64,000 bases of DNA, taken from Streptomyces sp. DI166. GTDB lineage: Bacteria; Actinomycetota; Actinomycetes; Streptomycetales; Streptomycetaceae. The notes under the pieces are model-generated. The model was not told where the DNA came from, ran no database searches, and worked only from the letters and a program-made list of their open reading frames with translations. The stretch lies in contig NZ_FLSP01000002.1 in assembly GCF_900091315.1 (NCBI RefSeq), positions 62,001 to 126,000 on the forward strand, given 5' to 3'. Numbering within the stretch: position 1 is the stretch's first letter; each line of letters opens with the position of its first letter. Below, piece by piece: positions 44,104-54,320 of the stretch. The translations under genes and the position numbers were made by a program.

Positions 44104-44517
44104 TCAGGCGGTACCCACGCTCCCGTCCCAGCGCGCCCGCGCCTCGGCGATGGCGGATTTGTTCTCCCGGGACCAGTCGGCCAGCGCCGAGATCATGACT
44201 GACAGGCTCCGGCCCATCGGGGTGAGCCGGTACTCGACCTGGGGCGGGAGCGTGGGGTGCACGATGCGCTCGGTGAGCCCGTCGCGGCACAGCCGTTTGG
44301 TGGTGAGGGACAGCATGCGCTGCGAGATACCGGGGATCGCGCGCTCCAACTCCCCGTAACGGCGGCTGCCCTTGGCGAGCTCGACGACGACCAGCACGGT
44401 CCACCGGTCGCCGAGCCGGTCCAGCACATCCCGGATTCCGCAGTCGTCGTCACCACAGGGCCCGAGCGGGGTACCGCCGTTGACCTGGGAACCTACCGCG
44501 GTGTTAGGGCCTGACAC
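44104..44517 (-). CDS. HxlR-family transcriptional regulator
   Basis: 137 residues from GTG 44517 (AAGGAGG eight bases upstream). Sequence features of the winged-helix HxlR family: DVLDRLGDRWTVLVVVELAKGSRRYGELERAIPGISQRMLSLTTKRL ... DGLTERIVHPTLPPQVEYRLTPMGRSL. Two Cys near the N-terminus (CGDDDCGI) could sense redox or reactive species, as in many HxlR proteins that control reductases. It is divergent from an NAD(P)H-binding oxidoreductase, 80 bp apart, the usual arrangement for a regulator and its target. Confidence 0.93.
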   Translation of the reverse strand: MSGPNTAVGSQVNGGTPLGPCGDDDCGIRDVLDRLGDRWTVLVVVELAKGSRRYGELERAIPGISQRMLSLTTKRLCRDGLTERIVHPTLPPQVEYRLTPMGRSLSVMISALADWSRENKSAIAEARARWDGSVGTA

Positions 44518-44597
44518 GAAAGTGCCTCCTTACGGGACCGCCGAACTCGACGGATGCTCGGTGCTGTTCATGACCGTCCAACGCATGGAGCACCCGA

Positions 44598-45470
44598 ATG
44601 ATTCTCGTGACCGGAGTGTCCGGAGCCCTCGGCGGCCTGGTGTACCGGGGCCTGTCGGAACTGGAGGACTTGGAGGTGGTCCCGGGCACCCGCACCGCCG
44701 ACGGCGGCACGGCCCGCCGCATCGACTTCGACGACCCGGAGAGTCTGCGGGCGGGGTTCGCCGGGGTGGACGTCCTGGTGATGATCTCCGCCGGATACGC
44801 CGAGGACGACGTGGTCCTGACCCGCCACGGAGCGGTGGCCGAAGCGGCGGCGGAGGCGGGAATCCGCCACGTGATCTACACAAGCCTGGCGGCGTCGGGC
44901 GAGCGCACGACCCTCGCCGTCCCGCACCGCTGGACGGAGTCCCGCCTGACCCGGTCCCCCTTCACCACCACCGTCCTCCGCAACGGCCTCTACGCCGAAC
45001 TCCTGGGCGCCCTCTCCTCCCAGGCCGCCGCCGAGGCCGCCGAAACCGGCGTCTTCTCGGCGGCCTACGGAACGGGCCGCATGTCGGTCGTGGCGAGACA
45101 GGACCTGGCGGACGTCACGGTGCGCGTGGCCGCGGAATCGGACCGCGCCCTGACGGCCGGCACCCCCGGCCCCCACGCGGGCCGCACCTACGAACTGGAG
45201 GGAGTCACAGCCCTGGGCGGCGCGGACATAGCCGACCTCCTGACCAAGCACCACGGCACCCCGATCACGTACCACCCCGCACCCCTGAGCAGCACCCGAG
45301 CCACCCTGCTGACCCACCCCCTGGAGCCCTACCAGATCACCCACACCCTGTCCCTGCTCTCCAACACAGCAGCGGGCTTCCTGGAGTCCACCCACACCGA
45401 CCTCCCCGGACTCCTGGACACAGCCCCGCGCCCGGTGCACGACCTGGTGGTCCCCGGAGCAGCCGACTAG
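44598..45470 (+). CDS. NAD(P)-binding quinone oxidoreductase/NmrA-like protein
   Basis: 290 residues; atypical SDR of the QorB/NmrA kind. The Rossmann loop is TGVSGALGG (residues 5-13), followed by RRIDFDDPESLRAGFAGVDVLVMISAG and HVIYTSLAAS. There is no classical Tyr-x3-Lys. Such proteins reduce quinones or sense NADP. It is divergent from the HxlR regulator and is probably its target. Its TAG stop lies in the CTAG target duplication of the MITE that follows directly, so the present stop may have been supplied or preserved by the insertion. Confidence 0.87.
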   Translation: MILVTGVSGALGGLVYRGLSELEDLEVVPGTRTADGGTARRIDFDDPESLRAGFAGVDVLVMISAGYAEDDVVLTRHGAVAEAAAEAGIRHVIYTSLAASGERTTLAVPHRWTESRLTRSPFTTTVLRNGLYAELLGALSSQAAAEAAETGVFSAAYGTGRMSVVARQDLADVTVRVAAESDRALTAGTPGPHAGRTYELEGVTALGGADIADLLTKHHGTPITYHPAPLSSTRATLLTHPLEPYQITHTLSLLSNTAAGFLESTHTDLPGLLDTAPRPVHDLVVPGAAD

Positions 45471-45693
45471 GGCCTGTCGTTTGGATCATCCTGGCGTCGC
45501 GGGGTCTGGCACGCGCATCTGCCGCGTTGTCGTCGGTCGCCGACGCTCCGCGTCGACTCCCTCCTCCGCCTTGCAGCTGCACGCTCCCCCACGCTCGAAC
45601 AACCTCGCGCGGGGGCACCCCCATCGCCCCCGCTCGGCTCAGTCACGACGGACCGTCGATCAGAGCCAGGCTGATCCAAACGAAAGGCCCTAG
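45467..45693. mobile_element. MITE-like element with 22-bp inverted termini
   Basis: Left end CTAGGGCCTGTCGTTTGGAT (from 45467) and right end (to 45693) are inverted copies, 22 bases with one mismatch. The 227-bp element has no open transposase. It is flanked, or ended, by CTAG on both sides, the kind of short target used by IS5-like elements, so it is probably a non-autonomous relative mobilised by an IS5-family transposase (inference). Both flanking convergent genes use the terminal CTAG copies as their TAG stops. Confidence 0.8.
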
Positions 45694-46610
45694 CCGCACT
45701 CCGCCAGCACTTCGGCGACGGCACGCCGCCCGACACCGGCCAGCACCGGGTTCATCCCGTTGCCGAAGACCTCGCCGTAGTAGTGCTCGGCCGACAGGCC
45801 GAAGCGCAGGGCCCAGCCGCGGCCTCGCTCCCAGGTCGCGTCGTCGACCTCGGCGGCGGCGCGGAACACCTCCCGCGTGTCGGCGGTGAACACGGTCCAC
45901 GCGGCCATCAGATCCGCCGCCGGATCCCCGACACCGAGACACCCGAAGTCGATGACGGCGGTCAGTTGCCCGTCGGCGGTGAGCAGATTGCCCGGCAGCA
46001 GATCACCGTGCAGCCAGACCGGCTCGCGGCCCCAGTCGGGCAGCCGCAGAGTCCGCTCCCATACGTCGGTCGCGAGTGCCGGGTCGATGGTCCCGTCGGA
46101 CCCGAGATCCCGGATCGCGGCCCGTATGGAGCCGTCCTCGCGTCCGGGAGGGCCGCCCCGGTAGGAGGGCGGCGCGCCCTGGGCGTCGAGGCGACGCAGC
46201 GCGGCGACAAACCGCCCCAACTGCTCTGCGGCCAGGGTGTTGTGCCGGAGGGGAGCATCGACGGCGTTGTCACCCTCCCGCCACTCGTACACGCCCCAGC
46301 TCAGCCCGTACCCCGTCCCCGGCGCGCCCACCGCCACCGGCACCGGCACGGACAACGGCAACCGGGGCGCCAGCACGGGCAGCCACCGGTGCTCCCGCTG
46401 GATCTGCCCCGCCCCGTCGGCGAGCCGGGGCAGCCGTACGACGAGAGCGTCCCCCAGCCGGTACATGGCGTTGTCCGTCCCGGCGGACCGCACCGGCCGC
46501 ACCGGCAGCGAGGCCCACTCGGGGAACTGCTCGGCGACCAGTCGCTCCACCAGTTCGGTGTCGATGTCGAGCTCGTCGGGGCGCATCCGGGACGGCGGCG
46601 GGGTCGGCAT
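45690..46610 (-). CDS. Aminoglycoside phosphotransferase-family kinase
   Basis: 306 residues with the APH/choline-kinase fold: NAMYRLGDALVVRLPR (ATP-binding), WREGDNAVDAP hinge, catalytic loop LHGDLLPGNLL (H-G-D-x4-N) and IDFGCLGVGDPAADLMAAW (metal-binding D-F-G). This group phosphorylates aminoglycosides, macrolides, homoserine or other small molecules, and Streptomyces genomes hold many; resistance cannot be claimed. The stop codon lies in the right CTAG end of the MITE. A hydrophilic N-terminus (PTPPPSRMRPDELDIDTELV) is typical for the subgroup. Confidence 0.88.
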   Translation of the reverse strand: MPTPPPSRMRPDELDIDTELVERLVAEQFPEWASLPVRPVRSAGTDNAMYRLGDALVVRLPRLADGAGQIQREHRWLPVLAPRLPLSVPVPVAVGAPGTGYGLSWGVYEWREGDNAVDAPLRHNTLAAEQLGRFVAALRRLDAQGAPPSYRGGPPGREDGSIRAAIRDLGSDGTIDPALATDVWERTLRLPDWGREPVWLHGDLLPGNLLTADGQLTAVIDFGCLGVGDPAADLMAAWTVFTADTREVFRAAAEVDDATWERGRGWALRFGLSAEHYYGEVFGNGMNPVLAGVGRRAVAEVLAECG

Positions 46611-46687
46611 GTTCCTCCAAAGGGGTAGGGCGGCACCGGAGCCTAATCACGTCCCTGCCGCCCGGTGCCACCGCATTTCCCGCGCGC

Positions 46688-48301
46688 TCAGCCCACGTTG
46701 ACCGCCTCCCAAGCCGCCCCCACCGCCGCGTACTCCGGACTTCCCGCGCCGTAGAGGTCCTTCGCGGCGTTCAGGGTTGCCGTGCGGGCGCCTGCGTAGT
46801 TCGTGGAGGACGTCATGTAGACCGTGAGGGCGCGGTACCAGATCGCGCCCAGCTTGGTGCGGCCGATGCCGGTTACCGAAGAGCCGTCGCAGGTGGGGGA
46901 GTTGGGGTCGCTGCCCTCGGCGAGGAGGTAGGCGAAGTGGTTGCCGACTCCGGAGGAGTAGTGGACGTCCAGGGAAGCGGTCCTGGAGGTCCAGCAGTCC
47001 GCCGAACTGCCGTCCTTGGAGGGCTTGTCCAGGTAGCGGAGCGCGTCGCGGCCGAAGGCGTCGCGGACGATCTTCTCGCCGATCATGTAGTCCCCGGGGT
47101 CCGAAGGGTTACCCGCGTGGAACTCCACCAGCGTGCCGAAGATGTCCGAGGTCGCCTCGTTCAGGCCCCCGGACTCGCCCGAGTACGTCAGGGCCGCCGT
47201 CTTCGAGGTCACGCCGTGGGTCATCTCGTGGCCCGCCACGTCCAGTGAGACCAGCGGGCCGAAGGTCGTCCCGTCACCGTCGCCGTACGTCATGCAGAAG
47301 CAACTGTCGTCCCAGAAGGCGTTGTTGTACCGCGTCCCGTAGTGCACCCGGTTGAAGGAGCCCTTCCCGTCGCCCGCGATGCCGGTGCGGCCGTGGACCT
47401 CCTTGAAGTAGTCCCAGGTCATGTCGGTGCCGTACTGCGCGTCCACGGCGGCGCCCGTGTCCCAGTGGTTGTCGGCGTCCGTGAAGACCGTCGCCGGGGC
47501 GCGGGTGATGCAGATCGTCACCAGGAGGCACAGGTCCGTCCGGTGCGCCGCGTCGCCCGTGTACGTGCCGCCGCGGGCGGGGTCCTTCAGCTCGTACACC
47601 GAGCCCGACTTCGTCGTGTTCAGCGGCACCGTCCCGCTGTACAGCGACTTCCCGTCCCCGCCCACCGTCTCCAGCGTGTCCCAGGCGTCGATCTGCGCCC
47701 CGGTGCGCGCGTCCGTCAGTACGGTCCGGCCGACCGGGTTGCCCCGCCCGTCGCGGGCCACCGCCTCCGTGCGCCAGGCCAGCCTCGGCCCGCCGTGCAG
47801 GGCGTCCACCACCAGCCGGGGTTTCGCGGTGAGTTGGCGCAGCGCCTCGCCGAGGTTGGCGGCGCGCAGGGCGTTCAGGGCGAGGTCGGTGGCGCGGGTG
47901 GCGGGGAGGGCGGGGGTGATGCCCCCGGCGGGGGCCACGGAGCCCCCAGCGGCCCGGGTCGCGCTGCGGTAGGTGCCGTCCTTCGCCAGGTGGACCACGA
48001 AGTCACCGCCCAGCACCGGGAGTTGGCGGTACGTACGGTCGTAGCGCACATGCTGGGTGCCGTCCGCGTCCACGATCACGTCCCGGACCTTCGTCTCCTG
48101 CGCGGAGGTCAGGTCCAGCTCGGCGGCGCGGTCGGCCAGCGCCCCGGCCGCGTTCTCGATCGCCTCCGCCCGCGTCGGCCGGTGCGCACCGGCCGCTCCC
48201 GCGCTCGGTGTGAGCGTCGCGGCCAGCAGCCCGGCGGCGGTGGCGGCCACTCCTGCGGTGGCGAGACGGGTACCTCGGACGTACGGCCGTATCCGGCTCA
48301 T
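46688..48301 (-). CDS. Secreted M4-family (thermolysin-like) neutral metalloprotease
   Basis: 537 residues with a signal peptide (to about residue 38), an FTP propeptide domain (ADGTQHVRYDRTYRQLPVLGGDFVVHL), a PepSY-like part (PRLAWRTEAVARDGRGNPVGRTVLTDARTG) and the M4 catalytic domain (DADNHWDTGAAVDAQYGTDMTWDYF ... AFWDDSCFCMTYGDG). Zinc site HEMTH at about 358-362 and the second-Glu motif GGLNEATSD near 380. The propeptide inhibits until autocleavage. Start ATG 48301 has GGAG five bases before it. A pair of 11-bp direct repeats lies in the divergent promoter region. It digests extracellular protein. Confidence 0.94.
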   Translation of the reverse strand: MSRIRPYVRGTRLATAGVAATAAGLLAATLTPSAGAAGAHRPTRAEAIENAAGALADRAAELDLTSAQETKVRDVIVDADGTQHVRYDRTYRQLPVLGGDFVVHLAKDGTYRSATRAAGGSVAPAGGITPALPATRATDLALNALRAANLGEALRQLTAKPRLVVDALHGGPRLAWRTEAVARDGRGNPVGRTVLTDARTGAQIDAWDTLETVGGDGKSLYSGTVPLNTTKSGSVYELKDPARGGTYTGDAAHRTDLCLLVTICITRAPATVFTDADNHWDTGAAVDAQYGTDMTWDYFKEVHGRTGIAGDGKGSFNRVHYGTRYNNAFWDDSCFCMTYGDGDGTTFGPLVSLDVAGHEMTHGVTSKTAALTYSGESGGLNEATSDIFGTLVEFHAGNPSDPGDYMIGEKIVRDAFGRDALRYLDKPSKDGSSADCWTSRTASLDVHYSSGVGNHFAYLLAEGSDPNSPTCDGSSVTGIGRTKLGAIWYRALTVYMTSSTNYAGARTATLNAAKDLYGAGSPEYAAVGAAWEAVNVG

Positions 48302-48368
48302 GGATCTCCTCGGGAGGGGCGCGCCTGGGGACGGGGGACGGGGGCGGTGTGATCTCGGCCCGCGGTCC

Positions 48369-48392
48369 TGTCCTGCGATCTTGTCCTGCGAT
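48369..48392. promoter_or_regulatory. Direct repeat TGTCCTGCGAT in the protease promoter
   Basis: TGTCCTGCGAT occurs at 48369-48379 and 48382-48392, a 13-base period, in the 161-bp region between the M4 protease and the divergent cyclotransferase-like gene. One-and-a-bit helical turn spacing suggests a regulator or sigma-factor contact. Confidence 0.55.
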
Positions 48393-48462
48393 TTAAGGGG
48401 CCATGACAGCTCGGTGGCCATAGCGGTCCCGTGGAGATGTGTGAGAGGACAGAATCGTTTCT

Positions 48463-48891
48463 GTGAGTTCCGTGACCAGCGATCCCCTGCCGTTCTTCGT
48501 CTACGGCACCCTGCGCCCCGGCCAGTCCAACCACGCCGCCTTCCTGCACGGCCGCGTCCTCACCGAGGAACCGGCGGTCCTCCCCGACGCCCTGCTCTAC
48601 GACGGCCCCGGCTACCCCTACGTCGTGGAGGAACCGGGTCCGAGCGTGCACGGCGAGCTGGTCACCGCCCGCCCGGACGAGTACGGCGCCCTGCTCGCCG
48701 TACTGGACCGGCTGGAGGAGTACCGGCCGGGCGACCCGCGCAATCTCTACGAACGCGTCGAGCGGGATGTCGTCCTCTGCGGCGCACGCCGGGTGCGCGC
48801 CTGGGTCTACGTCGCCGCCCCGCGTATCGCCGCCCGCCTGCGCAAGGAGGGCAGGCTCATCGAGGGCGGCGACTGGCGGGCCCGCCGCTGA
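48463..48891 (+). CDS. Gamma-glutamylcyclotransferase-like (AIG2/GGCT) protein
   Basis: 142 residues with the GGCT-fold signature FVYGTLRPGQSNHAAFL at the N-terminus, AVLDRLEEYRPGDPRNLYERV with the catalytic Glu region, and VRAWVYVAA near the end. Family members make 5-oxoproline from gamma-glutamyl compounds, but many of the short AIG2-like type are uncharacterised. GTG 48463 is used; another GTG nine bases later is possible. It is divergent from the protease gene and ends directly against the nasA stop, with no bases between the two convergent genes. Confidence 0.88.
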   Translation: MSSVTSDPLPFFVYGTLRPGQSNHAAFLHGRVLTEEPAVLPDALLYDGPGYPYVVEEPGPSVHGELVTARPDEYGALLAVLDRLEEYRPGDPRNLYERVERDVVLCGARRVRAWVYVAAPRIAARLRKEGRLIEGGDWRARR

Positions 48892-50979
<2,088 letters not shown>

Positions 50980-51002
50980 GCTCACCAGCGTGCTTCGTCC
51001 GT

Positions 51003-51041
51003 GTTACACGCCGATGCGGCTGATTGTTACGCCGAGCGCAC
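51003..51041. promoter_or_regulatory. Degenerate GlnR-like repeats upstream of nasA
   Basis: Two GTTAC half-sites, 51003-51007 and 51026-51030, are 23 bases apart (22 is canonical) and the second is followed after six bases by CGCAC instead of GaAAC. The position is 18-56 bases before the nasA start. Weaker than the nir box, but nitrate reductase is a known GlnR target in Streptomyces. Confidence 0.55.
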
Positions 51042-51063
51042 GGCGACCTCCCCGCCGCCGTCG

Positions 51064-51119
51064 GGCGCCGGTGAGGGACTGTTCACCGCCCGGCGCCGGT
51101 GAGGGACCGTTCACCGGGC
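51064..51119. repeat. Two tandem 28-bp repeats at the 3' end of the YdcF-like gene
   Basis: Units 51064-51091 and 51092-51119 share GGCGCCGGTGAGGGAC and TTCACCG, with two or three differences. Each unit forms a GGTGA...TCACC hairpin. The second unit contains the stop codon of the YdcF-like gene, so the repeat is probably its terminator, duplicated. Confidence 0.75.
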
Positions 51120-51788
51120 GCTCGCCAGCGCCTCCGCCACGCCCGTCTCCCGCGGCCCGAGGAAGTGCGGGTCCGGGCGGAACACGACGTCCAGCGCCGC
51201 CTTGCCGGCGGCGAGGATCTCCCGGGTGCCCCCGTAGTACCAGGTCGCGTCGTGCCGGTCGTCCACGCCGACGCCGTACGAGTCGACCCCCGCCGCCTCG
51301 CACAGGGCGACCGCGCGCCGGATGTGGAAGCCCTGGCTGATCAGGACCGCCTCGTCGACGCCGAAGATCTTCTTCGCGCGCACGCAGGAGTCCCAGGTGT
51401 CGAAGCCCGCGTAGTCACTGACGATCCGCGCGTCGGGCACCCCGTGCCGGGTCAGATAGGTGCGCATCGCGTCCGGCTCGTCGTAGTCCTCGCGGCTGTT
51501 GTCCCCGGTGACCAGGACGACCTCCACCCGCCCGGCGCGGTACAGCTCGGCCGCCGCGTCCAGCCGGTGCGCGAGGTACGGCGAGGGCTCGCCCTGCCAC
51601 AGACCCGCGCCGAAGACCACGGCCACGTCGGTGCGGGGAGCGCCTTCGAGGGTGCGCAGCCGGTCACCGGTGGACAGGCGCAGCCAGGTCGAGGGCAGCA
51701 GCGCCAGCACGCACACGGCCATCAGCGACTGGACCGCCCGGCGCCGGCCGGTACGGGTGCGGGGGAGGCGCGGGAGGCGGATCCTCAT
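51111..51788 (-). CDS. YdcF/SanA-like membrane protein (DUF218)
   Basis: 225 residues: a basic N-terminus, one membrane helix (SLMAVCVLALLPSTWL, about residues 21-36), then a DUF218 alpha/beta domain with TDVAVVFGAGLWQGEPSPYLAHRLDAA, VVLVTGDN and ISQGFHIRRAVALCEAAGV. SanA-type proteins act at the cell envelope; in E. coli sanA affects vancomycin permeability, but the chemistry is unknown. The stop codon lies within a 28-bp tandem repeat. Divergent from the sirohydrochlorin chelatase gene. Confidence 0.87.
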   Translation of the reverse strand: MRIRLPRLPRTRTGRRRAVQSLMAVCVLALLPSTWLRLSTGDRLRTLEGAPRTDVAVVFGAGLWQGEPSPYLAHRLDAAAELYRAGRVEVVLVTGDNSREDYDEPDAMRTYLTRHGVPDARIVSDYAGFDTWDSCVRAKKIFGVDEAVLISQGFHIRRAVALCEAAGVDSYGVGVDDRHDATWYYGGTREILAAGKAALDVVFRPDPHFLGPRETGVAEALASAR

Positions 51789-51961
51789 GCCCCCTAGGAC
51801 GCCCGGACAGCGGCCCGGGTTGCGTGACAGGGATCACTCCGCGCCGAGAAACCACAGGTCAACGACGCTCACAGCCCTTGCCGTCCGGATGGTGAACTCA
51901 CGGAAAAGACCCGTGACGCCCGCGCAACGGGGCGGCAACCTCCGGCCCCCACCATCGGTTC

Positions 51962-52812
51962 ATGACGGCGTCGAAACCACGTCCCGACGAGTCCACGTCC
52001 CTCGACAGTACGGCGCATCTCATGAACCGGATCAGCAGCCAGCTCGCCAGCCAGCTCCGCCTCGTCTCGCTCGACGGACGGCGCCGCCCCACCCGCCCCC
52101 GCTGGTGGTCGTGGCCCACGGCAGCCGCGACCCGCGCGCGCTGAGCACGGTGCGGTCCCTCCTGGACCGGGTCCGCGCCCTGCGCCCCGGGCTCCCGGTC
52201 CACCTGGGCCATATCGAACTGAACGCCCCGCTCCTCCCGGACACCCTTGCCGCCCTCGCCGGCGAGGAGGCCGTCCTGGTCCCGCTGCTGCTCAGCCGCG
52301 GCTACCACGTGAAGCGGGACATCCCGGAGATGGCCGCCGAGTCGGGCGTACGGGCAAGGGTGGCGAAGGCGCTGGGCCCGCACCCCTTCCTGGTGGAGGC
52401 CCTGCAGGACCGGCTGGCGGAGGCGGGCTGGGCCGAGCGGCCCGGCACCGCGGTGGTCCTGGCCGCGGCAGGCTCCCGCGACCCCGAGTCCAAGGCGGAC
52501 ACGGCCCGCACGGCGGCCCTGCTGTCCCAGCGCCTGGGCGTGGAGGTCGTCCCCGCCTACGCCACCACGGCCGCCCCCACGGTCCGCGCGGCCCTGACCC
52601 AGCTGACCGCACGCGGCCACGAGCGCATCGCCGTCGCCTCCTACTTCACGGCCCCCGGCCGCTTCGCCACGGAATGCGCGGCCGAGGCCCCCTGGATCAC
52701 CTCGGCCCCCCTGGGCGCCCACCCCGCCATGGCCCGGCTCCTCCTCCACCGCTACGACCAGTCCCTGAAGCTGCCGGCCACTGGCCAGGAAGCGGTACTG
52801 GCGTCGGCGTAA
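51962..52812 (+). pseudogene. Sirohydrochlorin chelatase (CbiX/SirB-like), single-base frameshift
   Basis: Two frames form one protein of about 283 residues. The first begins at ATG 51962 (TASKPRPDESTSLDSTAHLMNRISSQLASQ) and reads through LVSLDGRRRP. The second resumes with PPLVVVAHGSRDPRALSTVRSLLDRV, then LGHIELNAPLLPDTL and GYHVKRDIPEMAAE, and ends at 52812. Joining needs one extra C near 52087-52100, a C-rich run, so a base-calling error is likely. HGSRDP with its His is the metal-site signature of the chelatase family, in two tandem halves (the second near AAAGSRDPESKADT). It inserts Fe2+ or Co2+ into sirohydrochlorin; beside nasA and with nirB nearby, a siroheme role is plausible. Confidence 0.8.
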
Positions 52813-52840
52813 GAGCGCATCGTGCGCTTACTGTCGACGC

Positions 52841-54121
52841 ATGGCGCACGAGAACCACATCCCGCCCGCGGGGTATGACACACCGTCAGTGGAACGCTGG
52901 TCCAAGGAGCCGGACAAGCGGCCGGGAAGGACCGCCTTCCAACGGGACCGGGCCCGGGTCCTGCACTCCTCCGCCCTGCGCAGGCTCGCCGGGAAGACGC
53001 AGGTCGTCACGCCCGGCACGTACAGCCAGGCCTGGGACGCCAGTCCCCGGACCAGGCTCACCCACTCCCTGGAGTGCGCCCAGGTGGGCCGGGAACTGGG
53101 CGCCGCCCTCGGCTGCGACCCCGACCTGGTGGAGGCCGCCTGCCTCTCCCACGACCTCGGGCACCCCCCGTTCGGGCACAACGGCGAACAGGCGCTCAAC
53201 GAGTTCGCCAAGGACGTCGGCGGATTCGAGGGCAACGCGCAGTCGCTGAGACTGCTCACCCGTATCGAGCCCAAGCGGTTCACCGCCGACGGCTCCGTCG
53301 GGCTCAACCTCACCCGGGCCACCCTCGACGCGGCCACCAAGTACCCCTGGCCGCGCGGCGCCCACCCCAGCGACCCCGCCTCCCCGAAGTTCGGTGTCTA
53401 CGAGGACGACCGGCCCGTCTTCGACTGGGTCCGCCGGGGCGCACCCGGCACCCGCGCCACCTTCGAGGCGCAGGTCATGGACTGGTCCGACGACGTGGCT
53501 TACTCCGTGCACGATGTCGAGGACGGACTGCACGCCGGGCACATCGACCCCAACGTCCTGCACGCCGACCCCGAACGCCAGGAGGTCTTCGCGGTCGCCG
53601 TCGGCCGCTACGTGCCCGAGGACACCGACCCCGCCGAACTCGCCGCCGCCCTCGACCGGCTCCTGGACGAGCCCTGGTGGCCGCACGGCTACGACGGCAC
53701 CGCCGTCGCCCAGGCCCGGCTGAAGGACGCCACCAGCCAGCTCATCGGCCGCTTCTGCCTGGCCGCCGAGACCGCCACCCGCGCCGCCTACGGCACCGGC
53801 CGCCTCACCCGCTACGGCGCCGAACTCGTCGTACCGCGCGAGACGCGGCTGGAGTGCGCCGTACTGAAGGCCGTCGCCGACCGGTACGTCATGCAGCGCG
53901 CCGAACAGGAGCGGCTGCGCGCCGACCAGCGCGTCGTCGTCGCCGAACTCGCCGAGGCGCTCACCGCGCGGGCGCCGGACGGGCTGGACCCGCAGTTCCG
54001 GGCGCTGTTCGACGCCGCCCCCGACGACCGGGCGCGCAAGCGGGTGATCGTGGACCAGATCGCGTCCCTCACCGACGCCTCGGCCCGTTCGCTTCATGTA
54101 CGCCTTACGGGGCACCCGTGA
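52841..54121 (+). CDS. dgt: Deoxyguanosinetriphosphate triphosphohydrolase-like protein
   Basis: 426 residues of the HD superfamily. Metal ligands: [15 protein letters not shown] (His), [14 protein letters not shown] (His-Asp ... His) and later [17 protein letters not shown] (Asp). It opens with [44 protein letters not shown]. Such enzymes cleave dNTPs to nucleoside and tripolyphosphate, tuning nucleotide pools. In actinobacteria dgt usually precedes dnaG, as here. The ATG is at 52841. The last codons lie in a three-copy tandem repeat. Confidence 0.93.
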   Translation: MAHENHIPPAGYDTPSVERWSKEPDKRPGRTAFQRDRARVLHSSALRRLAGKTQVVTPGTYSQAWDASPRTRLTHSLECAQVGRELGAALGCDPDLVEAACLSHDLGHPPFGHNGEQALNEFAKDVGGFEGNAQSLRLLTRIEPKRFTADGSVGLNLTRATLDAATKYPWPRGAHPSDPASPKFGVYEDDRPVFDWVRRGAPGTRATFEAQVMDWSDDVAYSVHDVEDGLHAGHIDPNVLHADPERQEVFAVAVGRYVPEDTDPAELAAALDRLLDEPWWPHGYDGTAVAQARLKDATSQLIGRFCLAAETATRAAYGTGRLTRYGAELVVPRETRLECAVLKAVADRYVMQRAEQERLRADQRVVVAELAEALTARAPDGLDPQFRALFDAAPDDRARKRVIVDQIASLTDASARSLHVRLTGHP

Positions 54122-54187
54122 CAGTCGTGTACGCCTTCGCGGGGGCACCGGTGACCGTCGTGTACGCCTGGCAGGGCACGCGTGACA
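54097..54187. repeat. Three tandem ~32-bp repeats over the dgt 3' end
   Basis: TGTACGCC starts units at 54097, 54128 and 54161 (periods 31 and 33). Each unit ends in GGCACCSGTGAC-type sequence. The first unit contains the last codons and the TGA of dgt; the other two are the same sequence repeated downstream. It could act as a degenerate terminator or be a slippage product. Confidence 0.75.
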
Positions 54188-54320
54188 GCGAGGAGATCAC
54201 AGTGCAGTGAAACCCGCCCGAATGTGACCCTCCGTGGCCTGATCGGGCCACACCCTCTTCCCCCATCACGCTCCGTGCGGGACGCTCCCATGTGGCGGCA
54301 CCCTTACGAGGAGGCATCAA

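Noticed and set aside
45690..46610. Antibiotic-resistance gene
   Set aside because: The APH fold is shared with many harmless small-molecule kinases; no evidence for a drug substrate.
46688..48421. Protease start at 48421
   Set aside because: It would add 40 residues before a normal signal peptide; ATG 48301 has GGAG upstream.
51962..52144. Independent 60-residue gene
   Set aside because: Its sequence is the natural N-terminus of the chelatase in the other frame; a single base joins them.
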